Shown piece after piece: positions 18,741-28,601 of a stretch of DNA of 64,000 bases (its first letter is position 1; each line of letters opens with the position of its first letter). A model generated the notes under the pieces. It saw only the letters and a list, made by a program, of their open reading frames with translations, had not been told where the DNA came from and searched no databases. Location: contig NZ_CP137920.1 of NCBI RefSeq assembly GCF_033708015.1, positions 1,736,001 to 1,800,000 on the forward strand, in the 5' to 3' direction. The position numbers and the translations under genes were made by a program. The stretch is from Proteus vulgaris. Lineage in GTDB: Bacteria > Pseudomonadota > Gammaproteobacteria > Enterobacterales > Enterobacteriaceae.

Positions 18741-20768
18741 TTACCACTGATAACTTACCAGTACTTTTGCATTTCGACCTTCTTGAGGAATGCCGGCAGA
18801 AGAATAATAAGTTTTATCAAATGCGTTACTCAGTACAAATGAAGTTGTTAACCCTTTTAATGCAGCATTACCTTCATAACGAAGGTAAAAATCATTAACG
18901 CCATAACCTGCTTGTTGGCGATGGGTTGGGCGATTAAAACGGTCGTGTTTGGTAAAATCCGTTTTTTTGGTAAATTGACTAATCCAACCGACAGAAAAAT
19001 CGGTATTGGGTACAGGCACATCAAAGCGATTGGTTAATGTATCTGGCTCAATTGAAGTAATTGAGGCGTTAGTCGCATTATCTTTCCCTTTGGTGTGGTT
19101 GTAGGCTAAATCCCAATTAAAGAATTTCGATTGGTAACTCATAGAAACATCCCACCCCCAAATAGTTGCTCTTGAAATATTTGTTGATTGTGTATATCCC
19201 TGAAAAATAGAGACATCGGCATCAATATAATCTTTTGCACGAGTATTAAAATGGGCAGCTTTAATTTTCAGATTATCATTATTAGATAATAAATCGTCGA
19301 ATTGAAAACCGAACCCATATTCAGTAGTTGAATTGGTTTCGGGCTTTAAATTGGGGTTTGGACGCCAATAGTTTGTTGGCGCGCCAGGGAAAGGAGCATC
19401 AAAATGTTTCGCGTCGTTATACATCTCACCTAAAGTTGGCGCTCTAAATGCCTGTGAATAAGAAGTATAAAGCATTGACCAGTCAGTCGGTGTGATACTC
19501 ATTGCCCCTTTTGATGACCATTTATCCGCAGTAATGTCATCATAACGATCGTTTTGACTTTTATATTTGTCAAAACGGGTTCCTAAAATTAAGGAGACAG
19601 GTAAATCACGTAAAGTGATTTCATCTTGCACCCAACCTGACATAAATCGAATATCGGCTTGTGGGAAGCTTTCGGCATGTTGGCTCGGTGATTGTTTTTG
19701 TTTATAAACCTCACCACCATAAGTCAATCCATGTGATGCAAAGTTGTATGTACCGATTTGTGAGCGGTTTTCGAGTTTTACGCCATAGGTTTTTTGTTCT
19801 CGACCTTCAAATCCTTTTTGTTCGGTTTTGGCATTGATATCAACTTCACTGTAATAAGCCTGTGTTTTCAAATTAATCCATTGTAAATCTGAAGGATCAA
19901 ATTGATAGGTTAACTGAACATCTTTTTGTGTCGTGGTGCGATCCGTTTCTACATTAGCAAGTGTAGGATTCGAGGGAATTTGAGGATTTTTAGGTTGATT
20001 TGTATTGTTATGGTAATAGCGGAATTGTCCACTTAATGTGTTGCTATCATCAATTAGCCAACGCCCTTTAGAAAGGAGGTTAATAATGGTTTCATCATTT
20101 TGAGCGCGATAACCGCCACCATAACGGATATCACCTTTATCGCGAGCTGATAATGCAACGAGCCCATCAAGATTATCGTGTCTACCAAAAGCTGTAACAC
20201 CCAAACCTTGGCTATGTTGAGCAGTATTGCCAAGACCAGTAATACGCACGCCACCTTGTTTGTTTTTTGGAAGTAGATCGCTTGCATCAACAGTGTCATA
20301 AGCGATAACACCGCCAAGAGCGCCACTACCATATAAAAGTGCAGATGGACCACGAATAACCTCAACTTGTTTTATAAGTAGAGGATCAACAAAAATACTA
20401 TCGATATGCCCCGTATCTGTTCCTTGGCGTACACCATCTACAAGTGTCAGTATGCCATTTTTACTGTATCCACGCATACTGATGGTTTCACCATTAGTAC
20501 GGCCCGCACCTGAAATAGAAATCCCAGGTACATGACGAAGTAATTCAGAAGCACTTCCTGCGGTTTCTGACCACGCATTATTATTTTTGATAACCGTTGA
20601 CATTACGGGTAATGTAAAACTATCGCGTTCATTACCTGTCGCATAAACAGTAAGCACCTCAGAGTTTCTTCCTTCATTAGTTTGTGTTTTCTCTTGTGCA
20701 GATACACAAGCAGAAGAGATAGCAACAGCAAGCAAACTAAATTTAATCAATATAGATGGCTGAGACAT
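18741..20768 (-). CDS. hmuR1: TonB-dependent hemin receptor, copy proximal to hmuS
   Basis: Outer-membrane receptor of 675 residues. A signal peptide ends near residue 24, and the TonB box is EVLTVYAT. A plug domain (about 45-165, MRGYSKNGILTLVDGVRQGT, VEVIRGPSALLYGSGALGGV) is followed by a 22-strand barrel ending in aromatic W (VLVSYQW). The heme-receptor signatures FRAP and NPNL are both present around residues 440-475 with a histidine between them (DAKHFD). It is one of two tandem receptors and lies next to hmuS. The name hmuR1 follows Proteus usage. Confidence 0.92.
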   Translation of the reverse strand: MSQPSILIKFSLLAVAISSACVSAQEKTQTNEGRNSEVLTVYATGNERDSFTLPVMSTVIKNNNAWSETAGSASELLRHVPGISISGAGRTNGETISMRGYSKNGILTLVDGVRQGTDTGHIDSIFVDPLLIKQVEVIRGPSALLYGSGALGGVIAYDTVDASDLLPKNKQGGVRITGLGNTAQHSQGLGVTAFGRHDNLDGLVALSARDKGDIRYGGGYRAQNDETIINLLSKGRWLIDDSNTLSGQFRYYHNNTNQPKNPQIPSNPTLANVETDRTTTQKDVQLTYQFDPSDLQWINLKTQAYYSEVDINAKTEQKGFEGREQKTYGVKLENRSQIGTYNFASHGLTYGGEVYKQKQSPSQHAESFPQADIRFMSGWVQDEITLRDLPVSLILGTRFDKYKSQNDRYDDITADKWSSKGAMSITPTDWSMLYTSYSQAFRAPTLGEMYNDAKHFDAPFPGAPTNYWRPNPNLKPETNSTTEYGFGFQFDDLLSNNDNLKIKAAHFNTRAKDYIDADVSIFQGYTQSTNISRATIWGWDVSMSYQSKFFNWDLAYNHTKGKDNATNASITSIEPDTLTNRFDVPVPNTDFSVGWISQFTKKTDFTKHDRFNRPTHRQQAGYGVNDFYLRYEGNAALKGLTTSFVLSNAFDKTYYSSAGIPQEGRNAKVLVSYQW

Positions 20769-20836
20769 GCGGATGGATCTCCGTTATTTAATGGGCTGTT
20801 AAACAGCCCTTTGTGATATAAATCATTGCTCCTCAT

Positions 20837-23020
20837 CTACCAGCGATAACTGACGGACATTTTGATATTTCTGCCTTCTTGTGGCACACCTAATGCCGAG
20901 AAGTACTCTCGATTAAAGGCATTAGTGAGTACCAATGCGGCTTGAACATCTTTATTATTTTGAGATTGATAACTGATTGAGAAATCATGAATGCCATAGC
21001 CTGGATATTGAGTAATCAGCTCTTGCATTCGATTTGTTGTTTTGCCTTTTACGTGAGGTGCGCGCCCTTTGTGTGTGCCTTTATTTTCTGTTGCACTGGC
21101 AAATTTGCCCGACCATCCTAATGAGAAGGACGTTTTAGCAATAGGCAGTTGAATAAAGGTTGTGAGTATTTCAGGACGAACTGGCGAAATGGTTTCATGT
21201 GTGGTTAATTCAAGGGTTTTAGTGCGATTATAGCCTAATCCAATAGATATTAATGGATGTGAATAGCGTAGACCAAGATCAACACCGTCGATAAGTGCTT
21301 GAGGAATATTAATCGCTTGTAGATGAAGCTTTTTCGTTAGTACACGAGCATCCCAAATATCATAGGTAATATAATCTATGGCTTTTGTATCAAAATAAGC
21401 GGCATTCAGAGAAAATTCATCATTAGCTGTTAATAAGTGTGAAAAAGTCAGTTTTCCACCATATTCCCAAGTGCGGTTTTTTTCAGGACTAAGATTAGGA
21501 TTTGGGATCCAAAATCCTTTTGCTGTACGACCCAAAATAGCAGGTATTTCAAAATGAAGTGAGTCGTTAAACATTTCATTTAGCGTGGGTACCCTCATAT
21601 TGGTTGAATATGAGGTATAGAGTTGTAACCATTGTGTTGGTGTAAAGGTTAGTGCAATATTTTTACTAATATTGCTGTCACTTGCTTGATGAAAATCGGG
21701 TTTATGTTGTTTAAAATCCTCTAAAAGCACACTTAACTCGCTCTGAGGTTTATTTTTATAATAGTGATAACGTAAACCGGTTGTTAATGCTAAAGGTAAA
21801 TGTGGTGTCGAGAACTGACTTTCTACCCAGCCCGCAGCATAAAGCATTTTGGCGAGAGGGAAGTTTTTAGCTGCTTGGTTAGAAACCATTTTTTGTTGAT
21901 AAAATTCTGAACCCAAAGTCATTTTTTGGTTTAATTTATCTGAATAGGAAAATTGAGAGAGGTTCTCAATTTTTAATCCATAAGTTAATTGTGTCCGATC
22001 TTCATTTTTACCTATTTTCCCTTGTTGATTTTTTCTGCGTTGATAATCAGAAAGAGAGGTATCAGTCAAAAATGTTTGATTAATATTGAATTGTGAATAA
22101 TACAAATGACTGGTTAGATTAATCCAATTGTGTGTTTCAGGCTCATAATGATAAGTAATCGAATAATTTTTCTGTTCAGATTTACGTTCTACTTGGTTAC
22201 TTTTATTTTTTCCAAATCCGCCCATACGATGTAACACTTCTCGCTGAGTGCCTTTATTTTCATAATGTCGAGCTGAAAAAATAAGAGTCTGGTTTTCAGT
22301 TGGATAGAGATAAGCTTTAGCAAAAAAGTTATTAACATGTTCGTGATTTTCGAGTTTATCACCATTAGCAAGGCGAATAGGGCCTCGTTGACGTTGGCTG
22401 TAAGCAAATAAACCTTCAGCTATATCGTGTCGTCCTGCAATCACACCGCCATAAGTGAAATGCTTATCTGCGGAGGAAAGTGAGGTAAATAATTTGGCGC
22501 TGAGTTTTTCATCTATTTTTAATAAACTATGAGGATCAAGTGTTTGAAATGAAACAACGCCGCCCATTGCACCATGACCGTGTAATACGGGGGATGAGCC
22601 TTGTTTTATATCAATACGTTTAACTAATGAAGGGTCGAGAAAAATACCACCTAAATTGTTGATAGTAGTTTCTAAAGGTTGCTCGATACCATCGACTAAA
22701 ATCTTGACGCCTTTTTGATCGTATCCTCGCATCAGAATATTCGCGCCATTTGTGATACCCGTTCCTGATAATGTCACACCAGCAACATCTTTTAACATTT
22801 CTCCCGCAGTGGATGCGGTTTGTGTTTTAGCTGAAGAAGCATCAATAACAGAGCGAAAATCTGAGGTTCGATCGTCGTTATAGCCAATAACAGTAAGAGA
22901 GTCCGTTCCTGTATTTTCAAGATGTGCAGAGGCAATAGGGGAATACAGCAGACAAAGTGCTGTTGCTATACCTGAATATTTGAAATGTTTTTTCAGCATA
23001 CACATACCATAAATGTCCAT
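20837..23020 (-). CDS. hmuR2: TonB-dependent hemin receptor, second copy
   Basis: Outer-membrane receptor of 727 residues, a diverged paralogue of the neighbouring HmuR1. A plug domain (DVAGVTLSGTGITNGANILM, IKQGSSPVLHGHGAMGGVVS) precedes a barrel ending in W. NPNL is kept but FRAP is changed to MRVP, with LHFEIP in between. The start at 23020 has AAGGAC in front and gives a signal peptide with a long n-region; Met8 would give a more usual one but lacks a ribosome site. HmuR2 of Proteus mirabilis is described as a heme receptor needed in urinary infection. Confidence 0.9.
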   Translation of the reverse strand: MDIYGMCMLKKHFKYSGIATALCLLYSPIASAHLENTGTDSLTVIGYNDDRTSDFRSVIDASSAKTQTASTAGEMLKDVAGVTLSGTGITNGANILMRGYDQKGVKILVDGIEQPLETTINNLGGIFLDPSLVKRIDIKQGSSPVLHGHGAMGGVVSFQTLDPHSLLKIDEKLSAKLFTSLSSADKHFTYGGVIAGRHDIAEGLFAYSQRQRGPIRLANGDKLENHEHVNNFFAKAYLYPTENQTLIFSARHYENKGTQREVLHRMGGFGKNKSNQVERKSEQKNYSITYHYEPETHNWINLTSHLYYSQFNINQTFLTDTSLSDYQRRKNQQGKIGKNEDRTQLTYGLKIENLSQFSYSDKLNQKMTLGSEFYQQKMVSNQAAKNFPLAKMLYAAGWVESQFSTPHLPLALTTGLRYHYYKNKPQSELSVLLEDFKQHKPDFHQASDSNISKNIALTFTPTQWLQLYTSYSTNMRVPTLNEMFNDSLHFEIPAILGRTAKGFWIPNPNLSPEKNRTWEYGGKLTFSHLLTANDEFSLNAAYFDTKAIDYITYDIWDARVLTKKLHLQAINIPQALIDGVDLGLRYSHPLISIGLGYNRTKTLELTTHETISPVRPEILTTFIQLPIAKTSFSLGWSGKFASATENKGTHKGRAPHVKGKTTNRMQELITQYPGYGIHDFSISYQSQNNKDVQAALVLTNAFNREYFSALGVPQEGRNIKMSVSYRW

Positions 23021-23101
23021 AAAAAGTCCTTGTATATGGAGTTATTTAGCTGGCTGCCTAGCTGAAGGGGTAGGTGGCTTGCAAGTTATTGTTAAAAAAG
23101 A

Positions 23102-23284
23102 TTATTTAGTCAGGATTAATTTTCCTGATTTTGTTTGGCGTAGTTGATACAACTCTCCGTTATGTTGAATGTAAACCACACCATCTTTACCTAATAACTC
23201 AATACTATTAATTGATTGAATTATTAAAAAATGAGAATTTTGTTTAGTTAAAGAACTATCCAAATTATTAGCTTTTTTATTCAT
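23102..23284 (-). CDS. hemP: Hemin uptake protein HemP
   Basis: Sixty-residue protein with the HemP/HmuP family C-terminus YQLRQTKSGKLILTK. HemP proteins accompany hemin loci and are reported in some bacteria to help receptor expression; the exact role is unclear. It is the first gene of the operon, directly after a double Fur site. The ribosome site is weak. E. coli keeps a homologue (ydiE) beside aroH without any receptor genes. Confidence 0.88.
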   Translation of the reverse strand: MNKKANNLDSSLTKQNSHFLIIQSINSIELLGKDGVVYIQHNGELYQLRQTKSGKLILTK

Positions 23285-23306
23285 AATACACTAAGAGTAA
23301 TAAGCG

Positions 23307-23329
23307 TTATCATTATGATAATCATTATC
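23307..23329 (-). promoter_or_regulatory. Fur box of the hemin operon
   Basis: CATTATGATAATCATTATC (23311-23329) matches the 19-base Fur consensus at 17 positions. An extra TTATCAT on its left suggests two overlapping Fur dimers. It lies 25-45 bases before hemP, so iron-replete Fur would block the whole locus. Confidence 0.88.
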
Positions 23330-23474
23330 GTTAACAAAAATGTTTAGACAAGCTTTTTTTAACGTAAACCAGTAAATTTAAGTCATATTGTGAATAACAG
23401 GGCGTGATACGATGAGAATTAGCACAGTGGAATAAAGGCAAGACTATAATTTTATCAAAATAGAGTAGAAGCAA

Positions 23475-23503
23475 AATAAAAAAGGGGATAGAAAGTATCC
23501 CCT
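23475..23503 (-). terminator. Terminator of aroH
   Basis: On the minus strand, GGGGATA and TATCCCC arms around CTTTC are followed by six T. It lies 13-20 bases after the aroH stop. Confidence 0.92.
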
Positions 23504-23515
23504 CAAGCATAATGG

Positions 23516-24565
23516 TTATTTAAATCGATTTTCAACGGCTTGAGCAAGTAGTTCGAGAAGGTGTTCCGTATCATTCCAACTTAAGCATGGATCCGTAATT
23601 GATTGACCGTAAACCAAGGGTTTATCTTGAATGACTTTTTGTGAGCCTTCTTGTAAAAAGCTTTCAGCCATCACGCCAACAATCGCTTGTGAACCATCTT
23701 TAATTTGTTGACCAACATTTCTGGCTACTTCTAATTGACGACGATGGATTTTTTCACAGTTACCATGGCTAAAATCGATAATAAGATGCTCTGGTAAATC
23801 CACTTGTTTTAGTGCATCAACTGCATCAGCGATATCGCTTGCGTGATAATTTGGTTTTTTACCGCCACGCAGAATAATATGACCATAAGGATTACCACTG
23901 GTTTGATAAATCGTCATATGACCATTTTTATCAGGCGATAAGAAAGTATGACCTACTCGAGAGGCGCGAATAGCATCAATTGCAATACGGGTATTACCAT
24001 CGGTGCCATTTTTAAAGCCCACAGGGCAAGAGAGTGCAGAAGCCATTTCACGGTGAACTTGGCTTTCTGTTGTTCTAGCACCAATGGCACCCCAACTAAT
24101 TAAATCTGCAATATATTGGCCAGTGACCATATCGAGAAATTCAGTTGCAGTGGGTAAACCTAATGCATTTATTTCAATTAATAGTTTTCTTGCAAGGCGA
24201 ATACCTTCATTGACATTGCAAGAGTTATCAAGGTAAGGATCAGAGATTAAACCTTTCCAGCCAATCACTGTACGTGGCTTTTCAAAGTAGGTTCTCATGA
24301 CGATTTCTAATCGGTTATGATAGCGTTCTTTCAGCTGATTAAGCTTAGCAGCGTACTCTTTGGCAGCTTTAGGATCATGAATAGAACAAGGTCCGACAAT
24401 GACGAGCAGTCGCTTGTCTTCACCAATAAGGATCGCTTCAATTCGTTTACGTGCTGATGTGATGTTTTGGGTTATCTCATCAGAAATGGGGAACTCTTTT
24501 GCTAAGGTTTCTGGTGTTACCAGACTGTCTAGCGCCTTAGTCCGTAGTTCGTCGGTCTTTAACAT
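23516..24565 (-). CDS. aroH: 3-deoxy-7-phosphoheptulonate synthase, Trp-sensitive type
   Basis: First enzyme of the shikimate pathway; it condenses phosphoenolpyruvate and erythrose 4-phosphate. The 349 residues align best with E. coli AroH (start NRTDELRTARIESLVTP there, MLKTDELRTKALDSLVTP here). Conserved parts are LLVIVGPCSIHDPKAA, MRTYFEKPRTVIGWKGLI and SCPVGFKNGTDGNT. The gene order aroH-ppsR-ppsA is that of E. coli and supports the isozyme call. In E. coli aroH is repressed by TrpR; I could not see a convincing Trp operator here. Confidence 0.92.
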   Translation of the reverse strand: MLKTDELRTKALDSLVTPETLAKEFPISDEITQNITSARKRIEAILIGEDKRLLVIVGPCSIHDPKAAKEYAAKLNQLKERYHNRLEIVMRTYFEKPRTVIGWKGLISDPYLDNSCNVNEGIRLARKLLIEINALGLPTATEFLDMVTGQYIADLISWGAIGARTTESQVHREMASALSCPVGFKNGTDGNTRIAIDAIRASRVGHTFLSPDKNGHMTIYQTSGNPYGHIILRGGKKPNYHASDIADAVDALKQVDLPEHLIIDFSHGNCEKIHRRQLEVARNVGQQIKDGSQAIVGVMAESFLQEGSQKVIQDKPLVYGQSITDPCLSWNDTEHLLELLAQAVENRFK

Positions 24566-24685
24566 AATTCATCTCAATAAATATACAGGGTAAGTCTACC
24601 CAGTGATTAAGATCACAATAAACGAAATTCAGCTAATTTCAACAGCGTTCACAGAGAAAAACAAATAAAAAGTCGCCAGAAAGCG

Positions 24686-25552
24686 TTAAAACATTCTTCT
24701 CGCTAATCCCATAGAATCAATTACCTTGGTTGAAATTTCTTCAACAGAATAATTTGTGGTGTTGAGATAAGGGATATTGTTTTTTCTAAAAAGTGCTTCG
24801 ACTTCAGACAATTCAATTCTGCATTGGCGAATCGATGCATAACGGCTATTTTCGCGACGTTCACCCCGAATAGCAGCAAGACGTTCTGGTGCAATAGTTA
24901 AGCCAAATAATTTATGCTGATATTCTTTTAGTTCTGCGGGGAGTTTTAAAAAGTCCATATCATCCGCCGTAAATGGATAGTTGGCAGCTTGAATACCAAA
25001 TTGCATTGCTAAATAAAGGCTAGTAGGGGTTTTCCCGCAGCGAGAAACACCAATCAAGATCACTTGCGCTTGGTCGAGATTACGTAATGATATGCCATCA
25101 TCATGAGAAAGGGTGTATTCGATGGCGGCAATACGCGCATCGTATTTACTAAGATTCTTTTCCGTTAATCCATGGGTTTTATTTAATTTTGGTGATGCTT
25201 GGATCCCCATTTCTTTTTCAAGTGGTATGACAAGAGATTGCACAATATCTTGGCAAAAACCTTCACTGCTATTTATTATCTGTTTAACTTCAGGGCTGAT
25301 TATAGAATAAAAAACAAGGGGTTTAGTGCCGCTCTTTTTATAAATTTCAGCAATTTTCTGTTTTATTTCTTCAGCTCTTTCCACCGTCGAAACAAAAGGT
25401 AATGTATAACTTTTCATTTTTAATGGAAATTGAGAAAGTACCGCATGGCCTAATACTTCAGCCGTAATTGCTGTACCATCTGAGATAAAAAAGACTGTTC
25501 TATCAATAGGTTCATTATTATCACAGTTAATAGAATTCAAGCTTAATATCAT
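24686..25552 (-). CDS. ppsR: PEP synthase regulatory protein (kinase/pyrophosphorylase)
   Basis: DUF299-family bifunctional enzyme that switches PEP synthase off by ADP-dependent phosphorylation and on by Pi-dependent dephosphorylation. The P-loop-like [19 protein letters not shown] lies in the second half, and [19 protein letters not shown] near the start. I chose ATG 25552 with AGGTGA upstream (288 residues); a GTG at 25561 is the alternative. It is divergent from its target gene ppsA, as in E. coli. Confidence 0.93.
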   Translation of the reverse strand: MILSLNSINCDNNEPIDRTVFFISDGTAITAEVLGHAVLSQFPLKMKSYTLPFVSTVERAEEIKQKIAEIYKKSGTKPLVFYSIISPEVKQIINSSEGFCQDIVQSLVIPLEKEMGIQASPKLNKTHGLTEKNLSKYDARIAAIEYTLSHDDGISLRNLDQAQVILIGVSRCGKTPTSLYLAMQFGIQAANYPFTADDMDFLKLPAELKEYQHKLFGLTIAPERLAAIRGERRENSRYASIRQCRIELSEVEALFRKNNIPYLNTTNYSVEEISTKVIDSMGLARRMF

Positions 25553-25648
25553 AATGCTCACCTTTTTTTTAGCTGAATTAGCAAATCAAACAATATTATC
25601 TAAAGCATTTTTAGTGATTATAAAGGATAAAAAAATAAAGTTTTCTGG

Positions 25649-25660
25649 TTGATCGATTCA
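25649..25660 (+). promoter_or_regulatory. Candidate Cra (FruR) site upstream of ppsA
   Basis: TTGATCGATTCA matches the Cra palindrome TGAATCGATTCA at ten of twelve positions. It lies about 115 bases before ppsA in the ppsR-ppsA intergenic region. Cra activates ppsA in E. coli. Confidence 0.45.
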
Positions 25661-25773
25661 CCTTTCTATATTCAGCATCACATTGTGATACGCTTATTTA
25701 CGTTGTCGTTTTGACAGCGGGTTTTTCTTTTTTTCTCTCTCTCTCATAATTGTTTAAAAAAGGATTGTTCTCA

Positions 25774-28146
25774 ATGTCCAGCAATAGCCTCACCCCGTGC
25801 AATGTGCTTTGGTATAACCAATTAGGTATGAATGACGTTGATCGTGTTGGTGGGAAAAATGCTTCCCTCGGTGAAATGATCACAAACCTAGCAGAACTGG
25901 GTGTTTCTGTTCCTAATGGGTTTGCTACCACAGCGCAAGCGTTTAATGATTTTCTGGAACAGAGCGGTATCAACCAGCGTATTTATGAATTACTTGATAG
26001 CGTTGATGTTGATGATGTTCATCAGCTGGCTCAAGCTGGTAATCAAATTCGTCAGTGGGTAATTGATACACCTTTTACGCCTCAGTTTGAAAAAGATATT
26101 CGCGATGCTTATCTCACATTAAGTGAGGGTGAATCTGAAGCGTCATTTGCCGTTCGTTCATCTGCGACAGCAGAAGATATGCCTGATGCTTCTTTTGCCG
26201 GTCAACAAGAAACGTTTTTAAACGTTCAAGGTATTGATGCCATACTCGTAGCAATTAAACACGTATTTGCCTCGTTATTTAACGATCGTGCAATCTCTTA
26301 TCGTGTTCACCAAGGTTATGATCACCGTGGTGTTGCATTATCTGCGGGTGTTCAACGTATGGTGCGTTCTGATCTCGCTTCTTCAGGTGTGATGTTTACC
26401 ATCGATACTGAATCAGGCTTTGATCAAGTTGTCTTTATTACATCAGCTTATGGTTTAGGTGAAATGGTTGTGCAGGGGGCAGTTAACCCAGATGAGTTCT
26501 ATGTACACAAGCCAACTTTAGCAAAAGGTTTACCTTCTATTGTTCGCCGTAATCTTGGTTCTAAAAAGATCCAAATGGTTTACGCAGACAGTGTTGAACA
26601 TGGTAAACAAGTCCGTATCGAAGATACGCCTGAATCACTGCGCAATCGTTTTTCCCTGACTGATCATGAAGTTCAAGAGCTGGCTAAACAAGCTGTGTTG
26701 ATTGAACGTCACTATGGTCGACCAATGGATATCGAATGGGCTAAAGATGGACATAATGGTCGTTTATACATTGTTCAAGCACGCCCAGAAACAGTTCGTT
26801 CTAACCAACAAGTTATGGAGCGCTATCAATTAAATGAAAGTGGCTCTGTTATTATTGAAGGTCGTGCTATTGGTCATCGTATTGGTACGGGTACCGTGAA
26901 AGTTATTCATAACTTAAGTGAGATGGATAGAATTGAAGCGGGCGATGTGTTGGTCACTGACATGACAGACCCAGATTGGGAGCCTATCATGAAAAAAGCC
27001 TCTGCGATTGTGACTAATCGTGGCGGAAGAACATGTCACGCTGCAATTATTGCCCGTGAATTAGGTATTCCAGCGGTTGTGGGTTGTGGTGATGCAACAG
27101 AATGTATTACGGAAGGACAAGTGGTAACCGTTTCTTGTGCTGAAGGTGATACAGGATTTGTTTACGATGGCAAACTGGATTTTTCTATTCAGAGCTCCGC
27201 AATCGATAATATGCCTGAATTAGGGCTCAAAATCATGATGAACGTCGGCAATCCGGATCGTGCATTCGATTTTGCTGGTCTACCAAATGAAGGTGTTGGT
27301 CTTGCGCGTTTAGAATTTATTATTAACCGTATGATTGGTGTGCATCCTCGCGCATTATTAGAGTATGACGACCAAACTGAAGCATTAAAAGCCGAAATCA
27401 ATGAAATGATGGCTGGCTATGAATCTCCAGTTGAGTATTACATCAGTAAATTAACGGAAGGGATTGCTACATTAGCCGCGGCATTCTGGCCTAAACGCGT
27501 TATTGTTCGTTTATCTGACTTTAAATCTAACGAATACGCTAACTTAGTGGGGGGGGATCGTTATGAACCAGATGAAGAGAACCCAATGTTAGGATTCCGT
27601 GGTGCAGGTCGTTATGTTTCTGACGATTTCCGTCGCTGCTTCTCGCTTGAATGTGAAGCGATAAAACGTGTTCGTAATGATATGGGTTTAAAGAATGTTG
27701 AAGTCATGATCCCATTTGTTCGTACTGTACGCCAAGCTGAAGAGGTGATTGATGAATTAGCCGCAAACGGTTTGAAACGAGGTGAGAACGACTTAAAAGT
27801 CATTATGATGTGTGAAATTCCATCTAATGCCTTATTGGCGGATAAATTCTTAGAGCATTTTGATGGTTTCTCTATTGGCTCTAATGACATGACCCAATTA
27901 ACATTAGGTCTTGACCGAGATTCAGGTGTGGTCTCTGCACTGTTTGATGAACGCAATGATGCAGTGAAAGCATTATTATCAATGGCAATCCAAGCCGCAA
28001 AACGTAATGGAAAATATGTGGGTATTTGTGGTCAAGGACCTTCTGATCATGAAGATTTCGCACAATGGTTAATGGAAGAGGGAATTGATAGTTTATCTTT
28101 AAATCCAGATACTGTAATTAAAACTTGGGTAAAGTTAGCACAATAG
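25774..28146 (+). CDS. ppsA: Phosphoenolpyruvate synthase
   Basis: Gluconeogenic enzyme that makes PEP from pyruvate and ATP with release of AMP and phosphate. It has 790 residues. The ATP-grasp N-domain has [20 protein letters not shown], the swivelling domain carries the catalytic histidine in [20 protein letters not shown], and the C-terminal PEP/pyruvate domain has [10 protein letters not shown] and ICGQGPSDH. The start at 25774 matches the E. coli N-terminus ([20 protein letters not shown]); an in-frame ATG at 25750 lacks support. An uninterrupted run of eight G lies at 27549-27556. Confidence 0.96.
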   Translation: MSSNSLTPCNVLWYNQLGMNDVDRVGGKNASLGEMITNLAELGVSVPNGFATTAQAFNDFLEQSGINQRIYELLDSVDVDDVHQLAQAGNQIRQWVIDTPFTPQFEKDIRDAYLTLSEGESEASFAVRSSATAEDMPDASFAGQQETFLNVQGIDAILVAIKHVFASLFNDRAISYRVHQGYDHRGVALSAGVQRMVRSDLASSGVMFTIDTESGFDQVVFITSAYGLGEMVVQGAVNPDEFYVHKPTLAKGLPSIVRRNLGSKKIQMVYADSVEHGKQVRIEDTPESLRNRFSLTDHEVQELAKQAVLIERHYGRPMDIEWAKDGHNGRLYIVQARPETVRSNQQVMERYQLNESGSVIIEGRAIGHRIGTGTVKVIHNLSEMDRIEAGDVLVTDMTDPDWEPIMKKASAIVTNRGGRTCHAAIIARELGIPAVVGCGDATECITEGQVVTVSCAEGDTGFVYDGKLDFSIQSSAIDNMPELGLKIMMNVGNPDRAFDFAGLPNEGVGLARLEFIINRMIGVHPRALLEYDDQTEALKAEINEMMAGYESPVEYYISKLTEGIATLAAAFWPKRVIVRLSDFKSNEYANLVGGDRYEPDEENPMLGFRGAGRYVSDDFRRCFSLECEAIKRVRNDMGLKNVEVMIPFVRTVRQAEEVIDELAANGLKRGENDLKVIMMCEIPSNALLADKFLEHFDGFSIGSNDMTQLTLGLDRDSGVVSALFDERNDAVKALLSMAIQAAKRNGKYVGICGQGPSDHEDFAQWLMEEGIDSLSLNPDTVIKTWVKLAQ

Positions 28147-28168
28147 AATTAATATCATAGATATGAAT

Positions 28169-28199
28169 AAAAGCTCACAATATAATGTGAGCTTTTTTT
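28169..28199 (+). terminator. Terminator of ppsA
   Basis: AAGCTCACA (28171-28179) and TGTGAGCTT (28186-28194) form a nine-pair stem followed by a T run, 25 bases after the stop codon. Confidence 0.9.
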
Positions 28200-28222
28200 A
28201 TACAATTATAAAATAATAGGTA

Positions 28223-28350
28223 AAAAAAAAAGCCTATCATGGGCTGACAGGCAAAGACTACACACAGCAATATTTTATATTCATTAATCCCGCCAATTAA
28301 TCTATTTATATGAAAGGCGAAATTATTAATTTGATGAAACATTTGTTTCG
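28223..28350 (-). ncRNA. rprA: Small regulatory RNA RprA
   Basis: The minus strand holds TGCTGTGTGTAGTCTTTGCC (in 28250-28270), then the stem GCCTGTCA / TGATAGGC and a run of ten T: the 3' module of E. coli RprA, which has the same 20 bases followed by its terminator stem. It lies just after ydiK, the position of rprA in E. coli. RprA is an Hfq-dependent RNA that activates rpoS translation and is controlled by RcsB. The 5' end is inferred: a TATAAA-like -10 at 28357-28362 and a GAAAC/GTTTC hairpin near 28336-28350. The central pairing region differs from E. coli. Confidence 0.82.
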
Positions 28351-28388
28351 TTGATATTTATATTAAGAGAAATATGTTAATTATGCTC

Positions 28389-28402
28389 TAAGAATTATCT
28401 CA
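28389..28402 (+). promoter_or_regulatory. Candidate RcsB box upstream of rprA
   Basis: TAAGAATTATCTCA matches the RcsB/RcsAB consensus TAAGAATATTCCTA at ten of fourteen positions. It lies about 40-50 bases upstream of the inferred rprA start on the minus strand. E. coli rprA has an RcsB box in a similar place. Confidence 0.35.
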
Positions 28403-28562
28403 ATAAAAAGAATATTGGATTATTTAAAAATGAATATAACTTGCTGGTAACAAACAGGTTTAAAAAAATGTAATTTGTTTCAAAATGTAAGTTTTAATAT
28501 AAAAATATAATGGTTTATTCCTAAATTGATAATCTTTATTAAACTTTGCTCTGTTATTTTTA

Positions 28563-28592
28563 GAGCATGTAAGTAGCTACACTTACATGCTC
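28563..28592 (-). terminator. Inverted repeat after ydiK
   Basis: Twelve-base perfect arms GAGCATGTAAGT and ACTTACATGCTC (28563-28574, 28581-28592) with a six-base loop, ten bases after the ydiK stop. No T tract follows on the minus strand, so termination there would be inefficient; it may act as an mRNA 3' stabiliser. Confidence 0.55.
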
Positions 28593-28601
28593 CATTATTA
28601 T

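Noticed and set aside
23051..23078. Hairpin between hemP and hmuR2
   Set aside because: It pairs only through G-T on the plus strand; in the minus-strand transcript those become A-C mismatches.
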